From NCBI RefSeq assembly GCF_002998435.1, contig NZ_CP027231.1, positions 2,769,001-2,833,000 of the forward strand: a DNA stretch of 64,000 nucleotides, read 5' to 3'. How positions within the stretch are numbered: the stretch's first letter is position 1; each line of letters opens with the position of its first letter. The translations under genes were made by a program, and so were the position numbers. Of this stretch, positions 33,780 through 43,978 are shown piece by piece. Under the pieces are notes generated by a model. It did no database searches. It was not told the DNA's origin and saw only the letters and a list, made by a program, of their open reading frames with translations. This stretch comes from Bacteroides zoogleoformans (GTDB lineage Bacteria; Bacteroidota; Bacteroidia; Bacteroidales; Bacteroidaceae).

Positions 33780-34877
33780 CTATTCTTCCTCTTTAAACCG
33801 CATCATTTGCATGTTCAGCCGGGCCATTCCTTCCTTTCGTTTCTGCAATTTGTTTACGTATGAGGTGGTGAAGAGATAATACGAAGCCATGTTGTCAGTG
33901 AGTTCGGTACTGTTCGGGGCTGTCTTTCCTTTCCCGTCGGTGAGGGCCTGTGCTTTCAATGCCCATTCCAGTGCGACGTCTATGCTGTCTTGCATCTCAT
34001 ATCCCAAGGCGATGTTGCAGGCGGCGTGTATTTTCTGCCTTCCCTTTTGGGTATTGTAAGTCTGCTTCCAAAGTGCGATAGCTTCTGTCCAGTTCTCTTC
34101 TTTGGCATATATTGCTCCGTCGCGCATGTTCACTGACCCGCCGCTGAAGAGATATCGTTCATCGGTTTTCCAGTAAGGGAGCAGATGTTTGGTAGGTACG
34201 GTTCCGGCAAACTCCGATGCCTGCTTCAGCATCTCCTTTTCTTTGATGAGGTGGCTGCGCACGTAAGCCTCTCCGCTTCCTACTTCCTCCCAGAAGATGC
34301 TGTCGTTGCCGTTCACGGTCACCATGGGGCCTTTGCGGTTGGGCAGATACACTTTTACCGTGGGATATACTTTCACGTCCACAGTGCCATGAAAAACTCC
34401 CCAATCGGGTATGTAACTTATCTTGCGGGTGGAACGCATCTGTACATTCTCCAAAGCAATCAGGAAATCCACATTCAGGGTTTGGATAAGATGATTTACT
34501 TCTTCGGCTGTCAATGTGCTTTCTCGCGGGCTGATGTCTTTGCTGCGCAAGGCAGAGTCGCAGATCACTACTTCTTCAAAGTAGTTCTCGGCGGCCAGAC
34601 TTTTTGCCAGCGATTCGGTGGTTGTTGCAGCATCGCCGTTATAATAATCGGTCATCCGCATCAATTCGTTTTCCCCTTTCTTCTGTTCTTCTTTTGCGAT
34701 AATCAGTTGGTTGTCGGGAACAAGAGGCATGTTGTTGACAACAGCCACCCGCTTCAGTGCGGCGGGAAAGCTGATTTCTGCCGGAAGCATATAGTCAATG
34801 GACAGTTGTTCCACACTTTGGCAACCGCCCAAAAGCAGTAAAGCTGTCAGTAACAGACAATAGTGATATTTTGCCAT
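33780..34877 (-). CDS. DUF6340-family lipoprotein
   Basis: The 365-residue protein has a lipoprotein signal with lipobox LLGGC (Cys 19). The mature part begins QSVEQLSIDYMLPAEISFPA, followed by KRVAVVNN, a pattern I associate with DUF6340 of Bacteroidetes. The middle has LNVDFLIALENVQM, which resembles a strand/helix element of TolB-N-like or GNA1162-like lipoproteins. The C-terminal part contains helix pairs like TPR units (AIALWKQTYNTQKGRQKIHAACNIA...). An envelope role is likely. It lies between secA and the acidic protein gene on the minus strand and shares no operon with secA, whose terminator intervenes. Confidence 0.82.
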   Translation of the reverse strand: MAKYHYCLLLTALLLLGGCQSVEQLSIDYMLPAEISFPAALKRVAVVNNMPLVPDNQLIIAKEEQKKGENELMRMTDYYNGDAATTTESLAKSLAAENYFEEVVICDSALRSKDISPRESTLTAEEVNHLIQTLNVDFLIALENVQMRSTRKISYIPDWGVFHGTVDVKVYPTVKVYLPNRKGPMVTVNGNDSIFWEEVGSGEAYVRSHLIKEKEMLKQASEFAGTVPTKHLLPYWKTDERYLFSGGSVNMRDGAIYAKEENWTEAIALWKQTYNTQKGRQKIHAACNIALGYEMQDSIDVALEWALKAQALTDGKGKTAPNSTELTDNMASYYLFTTSYVNKLQKRKEGMARLNMQMMRFKEEE

Positions 34878-35005
34878 CTTCTTCGAGGTCTTGGTTTAAA
34901 AACAAAATTACGTTTTTAAGCCGATATACCAAAGATTAGAAGTTATAAAAAGGTTAGGTGAAAATAAAAAATGCAAATGCCGGTACCATACAAAAAGAGT
35001 ACTAT

Positions 35006-35042
35006 AAAAAAGCGCAGAGCAAGATTGGTCAAGCTCTGCGCT
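35006..35042 (-). terminator. Terminator of secA
   Basis: On the minus strand a perfect 10-bp GC-rich stem (35042-35033 with 35020-35011) closes a 12-base loop and is followed by six T. It lies 20 bases after the secA stop. Confidence 0.9.
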
Positions 35043-35062
35043 GCGCTTCACGCTGTTCGGCA

Positions 35063-38000
35063 TCAGATGTTTCTTCCGTGACAGTTCTTATATTTCTTAC
35101 CGCTGCCACAAGGACAAGGATCATTACGTCCCACCGTCTTTTCGCTACGAATGGGTTCCCGTCTGGGTTGCTCGCGCGTGTCTCGTGCTGCTGCAGCCTG
35201 CTGATGCGGGTCGTTCAGGTCAACCTTCTGTTCGCGGTATCTGCTCATGTCCTGGCGTTGCTCCGGAGCGGCTTGTCGCACCTCTACGTGGCGGGCGGGC
35301 TGTTGAGCTTCCCGGCCTTCGTCAGGTGCCTCTTGCATCGGAATCTGTCCGCGCATCAAGATAGAAATGGTCTGGTTGTTTATCTTGTCAACCATGGCAT
35401 CAAATAAGTTTACGGATTCCAGCTTGTAAATCAGCAAAGGGTCTTTCTGCTCGTAGCTCGCGTTCTGTACAGAGTGTTTCAGTTCGTCCAGTTCGCGCAG
35501 GTTCTCTTTCCATGCTTCGTCAATGACGTGCAGCAGGATTGATTTCTCGAACGACTTCACTACCTCTTTGCATTCGGTCTCGTAAGCCTTCTTCAGGCTG
35601 CACGAAATGTTGTACATCCGTTTGCCGTCGGTGACGGGTATCAAGATGTTTTCGTACATGTGTCCTTGCGTCTCGTACACCTGCTTGATAACCGGATAGG
35701 CAATCTGTGCCATACGTTCGGTCTTTCGCTTGAAGAGCGTCATGGCGGCGTCGAAAGTTCTCTCCGCAAGGCTCTCTTTCTTCTCGTTGCGGAATTCCTC
35801 TTCGCTGAAAGGCACCTCCATGGCCAGTGTCTGGAGTACATCCATCTTGCAGTTTTCATAGTCGGGAGCTTCTACGGCATTGGCACAGCGATCCCATATC
35901 ATATTCACAATGTCCATGCCTATACGTTCGCCCATCAAAGCATGACGGCGTTTGGTATAGACCACCGTACGCTGTTTGTTCATCACGTCATCGTATTCCA
36001 GCAGGCGTTTACGGATGCCGAAGTTGTTCTCTTCCACCTTTTTCTGCGCCCGTTCTATGGATTTTGAAATCATGCTGTGCTCAATCATCTCACCCTCCTT
36101 GAAGCCGAGCTTATCCATCACGCTGGCAATGCGGTCGGAAGAGAAGAGGCGCATCAGGTCATCTTCCAATGAAACGAAGAAGACGGAAGAACCCGGGTCG
36201 CCCTGACGCCCTGCACGACCTCGCAACTGGCGGTCTACGCGACGGCTCTCGTGGCGTTCCGTACCGATGATGGCAAGACCTCCGGCGGCTTTTACCTCGG
36301 GACTCAGTTTGATGTCGGTACCGCGGCCTGCCATATTCGTGGCGATGGTCACTGCACATTTCAAACCCGCTTTGGCTACAATGTCCGCCTCCTTTTGGTG
36401 CAGCTTGGCGTTCAGCACGCTATGCTCTATTTTACGCATGGCCAGCATCTTGCTCAGCATCTCAGAGATTTCCACAGAGGTGGTACCCACCAGCACGGGG
36501 CGTCCTGCTGCCACCATTTTCTCTATCTCCTCGATGACGGCTCTATACTTTTCGCGTTTCGTCTTATAGACGCGGTCGTTCATGTCGTTACGGGCAATGG
36601 GGCGGTTGGTGGGGATTACCACCACATCCAGCTTGTAGATGTCCCACAGCTCGCCCGCCTCTGTTTCGGCGGTACCCGTCATACCGGACAGCTTGTGATA
36701 CATGCGGAAGTAATTCTGCAACGTAATCGTGGCGAAAGTCTGCGTAGCGGCTTCCACTTTCACGCCTTCCTTGGCTTCGATGGCCTGATGCAGACCGTCG
36801 GAATAGCGGCGGCCTTCCATGATACGTCCGGTCTGCTCGTCCACAATCTTCACCTGCCCGTCGATGACCACGTATTCGTCGTCTTTCTCGAACATGGTGT
36901 AGGCCTTCAACAGCTGGTTGATGGTATGCACACGTTCACTCTTGATGGCATAGTTGGTCAGCAAGGCATCCTTCTTTTCAAGGCGTTGTTCGTCTGTCAG
37001 GTCTGTTTCATTTTCCAAGGCCGAGAGTTGGGCTGTGATGTCGGGCAATACAAAGAAGGTGGGGTCTTCGGCGTTGCCGCTTATCAAGTCCACGCCTTTG
37101 TCCGTCAGGTCCACGCTGTTCAGTTTCTCATCGATGACGAAGTACAGCGGCTCTGTCACCTCGTGCATGCGCTTGTTGTTCTGCTCCATGTAGATTTCCT
37201 CGGTCTTCAGCATGCCGGCCTTGATGCCTTGTTCGCTGAGGAACTTGATGAGGGCTTTGTTCTTGGGCAGACATTTGTGGCTGCGATACAAGGCGAGGAA
37301 TCCCTCTTCCTGGTCTTTCTTGTCGTCCGAGGCGATGAGCCGTTTGGCATCAGCCAGATATTGGGTAGCGATTCTCTTTTGCGCTTCCACCAGCCGTTCC
37401 ACCTGCGGACGCAGCTGTTCGAAGAGCTGGTCGTCTCCTTTGGGCACGGGGCCGGAGATAATCAGCGGAGTACGGGCATCGTCTATCAATACCGAGTCCA
37501 CCTCGTCCACGATGGCATAGTTGTGCCGGCGTTGCACGAGGTCTTTCGGACTGATGGCCATGTTGTCGCGCAGGTAGTCGAAGCCGAATTCATTGTTTGT
37601 TCCGAAGGTGATGTCTGCCAGATAAGCTTTGCGGCGGGCATCGGAGTTGGGCTGATGCTTGTCGATGCAGTCCACGCTCAAGCCGTGGAACATATAGAGC
37701 GGTCCCATCCACTCGGAGTCGCGTTTGGCCAGATAGTCGTTCACGGTCACTACGTGTACACCGTTACCTGTCAGGGCATTGAGGAATACCGGCAGAGTGG
37801 CCACCAGCGTTTTACCTTCACCTGTAGCCATTTCGGCGATTTTGCCTTTGTGCAATACCACACCACCGAACAACTGCACGTCATAGTGCACCATATTCCA
37901 TACCGTATCGTTGCCGCCGGCTATCCAATGGTTTTGGAAGATGGCCTTGTCGCCCTCTATGCGGATGAAGTCCTTTGTGGCAGCCAGTTGGCGGTCAAAT

Positions 38001-38398
38001 TCGGTGGCCGTCACCGCCACCTCTTCGTTTTCGGCGAAGCGTCGGGCCGTTTCCTTTACGATGGCAAAAGCGGTGGGAAGTACTTCGTCCAATGCCTTTT
38101 CGTAGGTATCCAGTATTTCCTTCTCTATTTTGTCTATTTGATTGAAGATGTCTTCGCGTTTTTCCAGTTCGGTGTCTTCCACACTTGCTTTCAATTCTTC
38201 CACTTTGGCGCGCTGTTCGGCAGCCGATTCGCGGATGTAAGCTTTCAGTTCCTCGGTCTTGGCGCGCAAGCCATCGTTGTCGAGCTTCGCTATTTCCGGA
38301 TAAGCGGCTTTGATTTTCTCCACCCACGGCTGTATTTCTTTCATGTCGCGTGTGGACTTATTGCCGAAAATCGAGCTTAAAAATTCATTGAGTCCCAT
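35063..38398 (-). CDS. secA: Preprotein translocase ATPase SecA
   Basis: The 1111-residue protein drives proteins through SecYEG by ATP hydrolysis. The Walker A motif lies in [15 protein letters not shown] and the DEAD-like motif in [17 protein letters not shown]. Motif VI is in [20 protein letters not shown]. The C-terminal zinc finger [14 protein letters not shown] ends the protein, preceded by a Pro/Gln/Arg-rich linker. The length exceeds E. coli SecA (901) because of insertions usual in Bacteroidetes. A -7 box TAACTTTG lies at 38448-38441. Its large opposite-strand ORF (709 residues) is a codon shadow. SecG of the same system is encoded at 61037-61396. Confidence 0.98.
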   Translation of the reverse strand: MGLNEFLSSIFGNKSTRDMKEIQPWVEKIKAAYPEIAKLDNDGLRAKTEELKAYIRESAAEQRAKVEELKASVEDTELEKREDIFNQIDKIEKEILDTYEKALDEVLPTAFAIVKETARRFAENEEVAVTATEFDRQLAATKDFIRIEGDKAIFQNHWIAGGNDTVWNMVHYDVQLFGGVVLHKGKIAEMATGEGKTLVATLPVFLNALTGNGVHVVTVNDYLAKRDSEWMGPLYMFHGLSVDCIDKHQPNSDARRKAYLADITFGTNNEFGFDYLRDNMAISPKDLVQRRHNYAIVDEVDSVLIDDARTPLIISGPVPKGDDQLFEQLRPQVERLVEAQKRIATQYLADAKRLIASDDKKDQEEGFLALYRSHKCLPKNKALIKFLSEQGIKAGMLKTEEIYMEQNNKRMHEVTEPLYFVIDEKLNSVDLTDKGVDLISGNAEDPTFFVLPDITAQLSALENETDLTDEQRLEKKDALLTNYAIKSERVHTINQLLKAYTMFEKDDEYVVIDGQVKIVDEQTGRIMEGRRYSDGLHQAIEAKEGVKVEAATQTFATITLQNYFRMYHKLSGMTGTAETEAGELWDIYKLDVVVIPTNRPIARNDMNDRVYKTKREKYRAVIEEIEKMVAAGRPVLVGTTSVEISEMLSKMLAMRKIEHSVLNAKLHQKEADIVAKAGLKCAVTIATNMAGRGTDIKLSPEVKAAGGLAIIGTERHESRRVDRQLRGRAGRQGDPGSSVFFVSLEDDLMRLFSSDRIASVMDKLGFKEGEMIEHSMISKSIERAQKKVEENNFGIRKRLLEYDDVMNKQRTVVYTKRRHALMGERIGMDIVNMIWDRCANAVEAPDYENCKMDVLQTLAMEVPFSEEEFRNEKKESLAERTFDAAMTLFKRKTERMAQIAYPVIKQVYETQGHMYENILIPVTDGKRMYNISCSLKKAYETECKEVVKSFEKSILLHVIDEAWKENLRELDELKHSVQNASYEQKDPLLIYKLESVNLFDAMVDKINNQTISILMRGQIPMQEAPDEGREAQQPARHVEVRQAAPEQRQDMSRYREQKVDLNDPHQQAAAARDTREQPRREPIRSEKTVGRNDPCPCGSGKKYKNCHGRNI

Positions 38399-38440
38399 TA
38401 TATATCTTTTTTATTATTATAGCTGAGTTAATTAGGCGTG

Positions 38441-38448
38441 CAAAGTTA
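38441..38448 (-). promoter_or_regulatory. Bacteroides -7 box for secA
   Basis: TAACTTTG on the minus strand lies 43 bases upstream of the secA ATG and fits TAnnTTTG. No TTTG at -33. Confidence 0.5.
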
Positions 38449-38606
38449 CTGATTTCTATACAGATTACCCAGCCTTGCACCGATTATTTTAATCCTCCCG
38501 AAATCATTTTAAAAGAATTTCCGTCCGTTCCGGAAATTTTATTTTCCGAATCCTCAAGTACCGATGACGCAGACGATAGGCAACGTTCTCCTTCTTGGAA
38601 ATCCAA

Positions 38607-38650
38607 GTCATCCGCATCTGAAGAGTTCGTCATCCGTATCTGAAAAGTTC
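38607..38650. repeat. 22-bp tandem duplication
   Basis: Two adjacent 22-base units, 38607-38628 and 38629-38650, differ at two positions. They share GTCATCCG, ATCTGAA and AGTTC. The segment ATCCGYATC resembles the CTCCGYATC core of the 11-bp arrays, and 22 is twice 11. It lies between secA and the pseudophosphatase gene. Confidence 0.75.
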
Positions 38651-38667
38651 GTTTCCGAAGCCGGCTT

Positions 38668-40236
38668 TTAGAAGTCGAGGGGGGAGGCAGTGCTTGCATT
38701 TGGGGCACGGATGCGCATCACACCGGCCAGAGTGGGGGCAATGCGGTCGATGCTCACGGGTATGCGGACGGTTTCCGCTTTTATGCCGCTGCCCAGTAGT
38801 ATGAGAGGAGTGGGGATGTGGGCTTTGCGCACCACACGATTGTCGGCGTTGTTTTCCTGCATCACCGTCCAGCCCGGCAGCACATCGATTGTCAAGTCGC
38901 CCGAGCGCTTGCGGTGAAAGCCGTTGCGGATGCGCTCTGTCTGTGGCGACCAAGGTCCCAGCAGCAGGCGGTGAGCCGAATACACCTCGTTTACTCCGCT
39001 GAACTGCACCAGAAACTCGGCAGCCTTTTCTTGAATCTCCGCCAAGCTCAGTTGCTTGCTCTCTATCAGTTTATGATTGAGGTAGATTTGCCGGTTGTAG
39101 TATGCCTCCACATACTGTCCTTCGCCGTAGGTGGCCATGAGGAACATGTTCAGCAGCGTGGCGCATCGGTTCAGGTGGAACTCTCCGCCCGGTATGCGGT
39201 AGATGCCCGGGTCGGCGGTATCGGCATCGGCATAGCCCGTTGAGGTGATGCAGAAAAGCACGTTATGCAGTCCTACTTTGCGGTCGATAAGCTCAAGCAG
39301 AGCGGCTATGCTTCTGTCCAGCCGGACGTAGGCATCCTGCATCTCCGTGGCGCACTCCTGCACGCTTTGGCGGTTGTAGTTTCCGGCGTAGTAGGTCAGC
39401 GAAAGCAGGTCGGGCACTTCATCCTGCCCCACGGTGCTTTTGTTCAGCAGTTCTTCGGCCAGCAGGTTCACTTCCTCGTTGATGAAAGGAGTGGTGAGCA
39501 ACCGTCGGAACTTATTGCTCCGTTCGCTGTCCGGCTTGTATTTAAAAGGCTCGTCTCGCCATTCGGGCAAGAAAGTATAGTAAGCGAAAGGAAGTGCCGG
39601 TGTCCACACCATATCCTTGATGCGGAAGTCGGGCGATTTTCGTTCGTTGTATAGGCTCATCCACCACGGAAACTCGCTGTAGTAGGTCGTACTGCACCAT
39701 TTCCCCGTGTTCTTGTTGAGCCAGAAAGCACCGTTCCCGGCATGGCCTGCTCCCAATATGGCGGCATCGCTGAAGGGTGCTATGGCATAGACCAGCCCTT
39801 TGTTCCGGGTGGCTATTTTCAGCTCGTCGGCGATGGTAGATGTCAGTAATCGGGAGGGGGAGGTGCTTTCGTCGGTATAGTTGCCCATGAAGTCGGGGTC
39901 TTCCACGCAGTTCACGGGGCGTAGCGTGTTGGCGTCCAGCCAGTTTTCGGCAATGATGCCGTTCATCGAAGGCGTTGTTCCGGTATAGATGGCGGCAATG
40001 GCCGATGCCCGGTCGGTTCCGTTGAAAGCGAATTCCGCCTGACGGAACACTTTGCCTTCGCGCAACAGGCGTTTGAATCCTTTTTCTCCATATAAGGACG
40101 AGAACGCTTCCATATAGTCCGTGCGCAGCTGGTCGATGGTGAGTGTCACCACTAATTTGGGGGAGGCAGGCAGCGGTTGGGCTTGCATACCGCCGAATGT
40201 CAGCGCAAGTATGGAGGTTATCAGTCCTTTTTTCAT
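38668..40236 (-). CDS. Alkaline-phosphatase superfamily protein, probably catalytically dead
   Basis: The 522-residue protein has a signal peptide ending near GMQAQ (residue 20) and the fold markers of PafA-like phosphatases: LVVTLTIDQLRTDYM, then IYTGTTPSMNGIIAENWLD, and ILGAGHAGNGAFW. Only the first metal-binding Asp (IDQLRTD) appears kept. The usual STDyvGH ligand pair is replaced by YAGNYNRQ, LTADHG by ITSTGYAD, and the late GTTHG His by a sequence without His. The Thr nucleophile of the canonical TGPGHAS is also not where expected. A scaffold or binding role is therefore more likely than hydrolysis. Its ATG overlaps the stop of lnb (ATGA), so the two are translationally coupled. Confidence 0.8.
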   Translation of the reverse strand: MKKGLITSILALTFGGMQAQPLPASPKLVVTLTIDQLRTDYMEAFSSLYGEKGFKRLLREGKVFRQAEFAFNGTDRASAIAAIYTGTTPSMNGIIAENWLDANTLRPVNCVEDPDFMGNYTDESTSPSRLLTSTIADELKIATRNKGLVYAIAPFSDAAILGAGHAGNGAFWLNKNTGKWCSTTYYSEFPWWMSLYNERKSPDFRIKDMVWTPALPFAYYTFLPEWRDEPFKYKPDSERSNKFRRLLTTPFINEEVNLLAEELLNKSTVGQDEVPDLLSLTYYAGNYNRQSVQECATEMQDAYVRLDRSIAALLELIDRKVGLHNVLFCITSTGYADADTADPGIYRIPGGEFHLNRCATLLNMFLMATYGEGQYVEAYYNRQIYLNHKLIESKQLSLAEIQEKAAEFLVQFSGVNEVYSAHRLLLGPWSPQTERIRNGFHRKRSGDLTIDVLPGWTVMQENNADNRVVRKAHIPTPLILLGSGIKAETVRIPVSIDRIAPTLAGVMRIRAPNASTASPLDF

Positions 40237-41456
40237 TTCTTTTGTTTATATGCCAAAAAGAGGTTGCTTCCCGAACGTATCAGCAAACACAGTGCCAAAG
40301 GTAATACTGTCAGCGGAATTTCTTGAGGAATTACTACCCAAAGGGCTATAAAAAGAGTTAAAACCATGAAATTACCCCCCATATAGCGGCTCATCTTCTT
40401 CTTTCTTACCCTGAGTGCCATGCATGGAAGGCAGAGCAAGTGCAACGGATGAAACACGAACAGCAGGTAGTTGGGGCTTACTGCCGGATGTTTCGAGAAG
40501 AGTGCCAGAAAAGCCAGTATGCAACCCGCCGCGCCCGCTGTGGCGAACAGTGCAATATCCATCCCCCACAACGATTTCCGTCTCCTTACTCCCCAAAGGG
40601 TGACGCCTGCCACCACCGTCAGCAGCAGCAGGGCGGACTGCATGGGGGTGATGCCGTCGGTGCGGAAGTCGGCAGGAGTTTTTCCTGTCAGCACGATTTT
40701 CTTTTCCGACGCCACCAATGGTCGTCTCCGTCCTTGCCGATCCGTGACCTGTGCTTTGCTGAAATGCTCTTGCAGACAGAAAGGGACGAACATCATTTCT
40801 CTTCTGCTGATGGGTTCATCGGCCTTGCTGCCCATGCACAAGTCCATGCCGAAGCGTGCCCACGGATGCCCTTCGCTGTATGTATGCAGCATATCGCGGA
40901 AGCTGACCCCCGTGTTGTTGTCGGTCATGTTCTCGGCATACTGCAAAGTGCCGTCTATTACATGCTCTATTTGGTCACGTGGCCGGGTGGCGCAGTTGTC
41001 GTAGAAGAAATTGTAGAGGTACATGCGGTTTTCCGGTCGGTAGTTCTCCTGAAGCCGCCTGAAGAGATGTTCTTTTTCACCGGATGTCAGGTTCAGTGTC
41101 TGTTGCCATACGTCGCGCCCCAAGGAATCGTATTCGTTGGCAAAATACCGATATTCCGTCACTCCTAATTGATAATACGTATCTCCCAAGGCAAAACGAA
41201 AGGTGAAATTGGGAGTATTGAAATCGAACACCCCGTAATTGAACACGACATCCACGCCCCGTGTGAAGTTTTCATAGCGGATGGCGGTATGGCCGAAGAG
41301 GTAATATATCTCTCCGCCTGCGGCACACGTCAGCAAGCTGATGCGGGTGGAGTCTGCGGGGACATTGCTCTCGGCCGTTGCCGCTTGCAGGGTGGCAACG
41401 GGCAGGAGAAGAGCGACGAAGACGAAGCGGAGGAGAATGGAGGAAAAATGTTTCAT
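40233..41456 (-). CDS. lnb: Lipoprotein N-acyltransferase Lnb (formerly DUF4105)
   Basis: The 407-residue protein has a signal peptide ending near LQAATA (about residue 24), a periplasmic Lnb domain and four or five C-terminal membrane helices from about residue 255. Candidate catalytic residues are the His in YYLFGHTAIRYENF and the Cys in FYDNCATRPRDQIE. This family was renamed after it was shown to add the third acyl chain to lipoproteins in Bacteroides. The start at 41456 (MKHFSSILLRFV) was chosen over 41561 because the longer form places a polar leader before the signal peptide. It is the first gene of a two-gene unit with the degenerate phosphatase. Many products in this window, including the fimbrial ones, are lipoproteins that it would modify. 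Confidence 0.83.
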   Translation of the reverse strand: MKHFSSILLRFVFVALLLPVATLQAATAESNVPADSTRISLLTCAAGGEIYYLFGHTAIRYENFTRGVDVVFNYGVFDFNTPNFTFRFALGDTYYQLGVTEYRYFANEYDSLGRDVWQQTLNLTSGEKEHLFRRLQENYRPENRMYLYNFFYDNCATRPRDQIEHVIDGTLQYAENMTDNNTGVSFRDMLHTYSEGHPWARFGMDLCMGSKADEPISRREMMFVPFCLQEHFSKAQVTDRQGRRRPLVASEKKIVLTGKTPADFRTDGITPMQSALLLLTVVAGVTLWGVRRRKSLWGMDIALFATAGAAGCILAFLALFSKHPAVSPNYLLFVFHPLHLLCLPCMALRVRKKKMSRYMGGNFMVLTLFIALWVVIPQEIPLTVLPLALCLLIRSGSNLFLAYKQKK

Positions 41457-41531
41457 ACCTGTTTTCGTAAAATCTCGATAATGCTGTTCTTGGGTAATGC
41501 GGGTGCAAAGATAGTTCTTTTTTCGTAGTTT

Positions 41532-41682
41532 CTCCGCATCAGCTCCGTATATCCTCCGCATGAGCTCCGTATATTCTCCGTATCAACTCCGTACCAACTC
41601 CGTATCAACTCCGCATATCCTCTGTTTCTATAGATGCGGAGGAAATACGACTTTGATACGGCTTTGATGCGGCTTAGTCATG
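41532..41682. repeat. 11-bp tandem repeat array with inverted units, consensus CTCCGYATNNN
   Basis: Eight 11-base units run from 41532 to 41619, for example CTCCGCATCAG, CTCCGTATATC and CTCCGTATCAA, with a degenerate ninth to 41630. Inverted units follow at 41634-41682: GATGCGGAG, CTTTGATACGG and CTTTGATGCGG, the last two again 11 bases each. The array lies between lnb and the DUF5686 gene. The unit is the same as at 11880-11978. Confidence 0.9.
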
Positions 41683-41713
41683 GTTCGGACGATAGGAACA
41701 AGGGCTCCGGGCA

Positions 41714-43978
41714 TCATCTGTTGAATAGTTCGAAGGTAAACTTACAGCCAATCTCCTGATATTTCCAATTGGCAAAAGAGGCAAATACGCCAAAGTCAAA
41801 AATATGGGTACCGATGCCATATCCTGCCTCCATATAAGGTTTCAAATGGGGGACAACCAGTGAATTCAGGTAGAGACGTTCGTTCAGCACATGCTGGGTA
41901 TACTTCTTCAAGTGGCTGAGCAGAAGAAAGGGAGCTTCGTAAACAAAATGCCCGCGGAGATATTTGCGCGAAGAGTTATACCAACGGCCGTCCAACAGCT
42001 GGAACACTCCTCCTATGTCATCACTCCATCCCATCGGGAGATTGGAACGTCGCAGATTGACAAAATCCACAAAAAAGAGTTCTTCCTGATTGGTAAACTC
42101 ACCCCAACCCAGCCGCCAATAGATGCTGCGCATCAGCCCTAAAGAAAGCTGATGCTGTAAATCTATCTCGATACGCTCATACGAGCTGCTGCCGCTCAGC
42201 AAGCCTTTAAGTCCCCGCTCCCAATCGACAGACAAAGTGGGGTATTTGGAATGGAGATTCACCTTACGCCGGCCGTCCATATAATAATATTGCCCAGGAG
42301 TCCACGACAAGCGGATGCGAGGAGCAAAGCTGTTGTAGGTATGGCGGAATTTGGTCAGGACATCCCGATTGATACTCGGCAGGGGCGCCAAACCCACCAC
42401 ATCGGTCTGCCCCGTGTGGGTCGTTGAAGTCCGCGGAGAGATTTTTTCAAGATTAATCATAAACTTAGAGCGGTTCACTTCCGTACGCCGATGCACGGAC
42501 ACACCCATCTCCAACGACAGGCCGTTCACTATCTCCCAACTGTGCCTGAGGTTGAGGTACAAGTCGTTGAAATAGTCCAAATGTATCTGCTTGAAGTCAA
42601 AAATACTGTCGGGAATGCTTTTCAACTCATCCAGCACGCCGCTACTGTATATGCGGTTGCCGTTGCCTGCTTCCAGATGAAACGCCGCTTTTTTACGAGG
42701 GCAATAGTCAAAGTCGGAGCTTATGCTCCAATAGAAAATCTTCTCCTTAAAGCTGTAACCTATCCGTGGAACAATGCGCAACAGCCTCTCTCCCTTGAAC
42801 AGGCAGTTGTACTTGAACTCCTGCCGGTACGACAGTCCCTGCTTGCGGCTATAACTCATCAGAAGCGGGTTTATCAGCGGCGAGCAACGAATGCTTCCCA
42901 ACTTATCGAGTTTCACTGTGTACCGGCTTATCAACGCATCGCCTATCTGCCCCCAGAGCACCACGTTCTTATTCTTGGGTCGTTTCTTCCGGGCAAGCGT
43001 GTCTCTATGCAAAAAGAAGTCGTCATACAGCGTCTTTTCGCGGGGAGTGAGCGGAATGGGGCGCAGGGCGTTGAAGTACGTCGTATCGCGTTGATAGGCA
43101 TTGGTGTCGGTAGACAAGGTATAGCAGTCCGACAAGTCGTATCTGCTTTTCGAAGAAGTTCTTCGTGCATCGCCCACTGCCTTCTGAATGATATCCCTAT
43201 AATTAAGAACAGCCTCATACTTGCCTTCTATCACATTGCCGAGGAGGTGAAAACTGGCATCGATGGCATATTGCAGCGGAAGAAACTCGTCCGAAGCCCC
43301 TACATCTCCCATCTTCACCAGATTATTGAACCTGACCATTTCATTACGTCCGGAGAAACGCATCTCGCGCACGCTCCACACGTTGTCGCTCACCACCAGA
43401 TAGCCGCCTACCAACTGAAAGCTCTTGTATTTCGGCATAAAGCGAATTTTATATTGCAAGTCGTGCTTTTCTCCCATCACCGTATCAAGCCGGTAAGTAT
43501 AATATTTCTTGGCGTTCGACGCCAAAGGCGAAAGCAACTTGTCGTGCAAGAGCGTAGAGGCATAGACATTGATGTGGAAGTATTCCGGCAGCCGTCCGTC
43601 CAATTCCCAAAAATCGGATGCCGTGCCCATGGCAGACTTTACCTTCTGGTCATAAATGTTGGGAGCGGTGAAATGCAAATCGTTGTATGTCTCCATCATA
43701 TACTCCCGCACCCCGCGTTTGGGACGAAACATAGAAGGAATATAGCGAAGGAAGTGGTTCTTCTTGCAGATGTTCACCCAACCTTTTATGTAAAGGTCGG
43801 CTCTATAACTCTCTACAATCCGTTCATACAAAGGCGCAAAGAAAATTACTTTACTCATGATGGAGTCTGCCGAACGCGTTTGCTCATCCATCGGATAGGG
43901 CGCACTCTGAGCGCTGGCTTCTTGCATGGAAGCAAGCAGGCAACAACATCCAATCCATATAAGCAATAAACGTTTCAA
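41714..43978 (-). CDS. DUF5686-family outer membrane protein
   Basis: The 754-residue protein has a signal peptide ending near ASAQ (residue 24). Its N-terminal third resembles the DUF5686 domain (RIVESYRADLYIKGWVNI, later VVSDNVWSVREMRFSG and LPLQYAID). The long C-terminal part is made of alternating amphipathic strands with aromatic ends (YYMDGRRKVNLHSKYPTLSV and many similar). It ends in CKFTFELFNR, consistent with an outer-membrane barrel of about 16 strands. Members often carry a carboxypeptidase-like N-terminal domain; only a trace is seen here. Its gene is upstream of lnb but separated by 257 bases with the repeat array. Function is unknown. Confidence 0.85.
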   Translation of the reverse strand: MKRLLLIWIGCCCLLASMQEASAQSAPYPMDEQTRSADSIMSKVIFFAPLYERIVESYRADLYIKGWVNICKKNHFLRYIPSMFRPKRGVREYMMETYNDLHFTAPNIYDQKVKSAMGTASDFWELDGRLPEYFHINVYASTLLHDKLLSPLASNAKKYYTYRLDTVMGEKHDLQYKIRFMPKYKSFQLVGGYLVVSDNVWSVREMRFSGRNEMVRFNNLVKMGDVGASDEFLPLQYAIDASFHLLGNVIEGKYEAVLNYRDIIQKAVGDARRTSSKSRYDLSDCYTLSTDTNAYQRDTTYFNALRPIPLTPREKTLYDDFFLHRDTLARKKRPKNKNVVLWGQIGDALISRYTVKLDKLGSIRCSPLINPLLMSYSRKQGLSYRQEFKYNCLFKGERLLRIVPRIGYSFKEKIFYWSISSDFDYCPRKKAAFHLEAGNGNRIYSSGVLDELKSIPDSIFDFKQIHLDYFNDLYLNLRHSWEIVNGLSLEMGVSVHRRTEVNRSKFMINLEKISPRTSTTHTGQTDVVGLAPLPSINRDVLTKFRHTYNSFAPRIRLSWTPGQYYYMDGRRKVNLHSKYPTLSVDWERGLKGLLSGSSSYERIEIDLQHQLSLGLMRSIYWRLGWGEFTNQEELFFVDFVNLRRSNLPMGWSDDIGGVFQLLDGRWYNSSRKYLRGHFVYEAPFLLLSHLKKYTQHVLNERLYLNSLVVPHLKPYMEAGYGIGTHIFDFGVFASFANWKYQEIGCKFTFELFNR

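Noticed and set aside
36251..38380. 709-residue ORF opposite secA
   Set aside because: It is the antisense shadow of the SecA coding region, rich in His/Phe/Gln with no motif.
41457..41561. Longer lnb start at 41561
   Set aside because: It would place about 35 charged residues before a good signal peptide, and its region contains part of the 11-bp repeat array.
42491..43969. 492-residue ORF opposite the DUF5686 gene
   Set aside because: It is antisense to a typical outer-membrane protein gene with a signal peptide and has no recognisable domain or start context.
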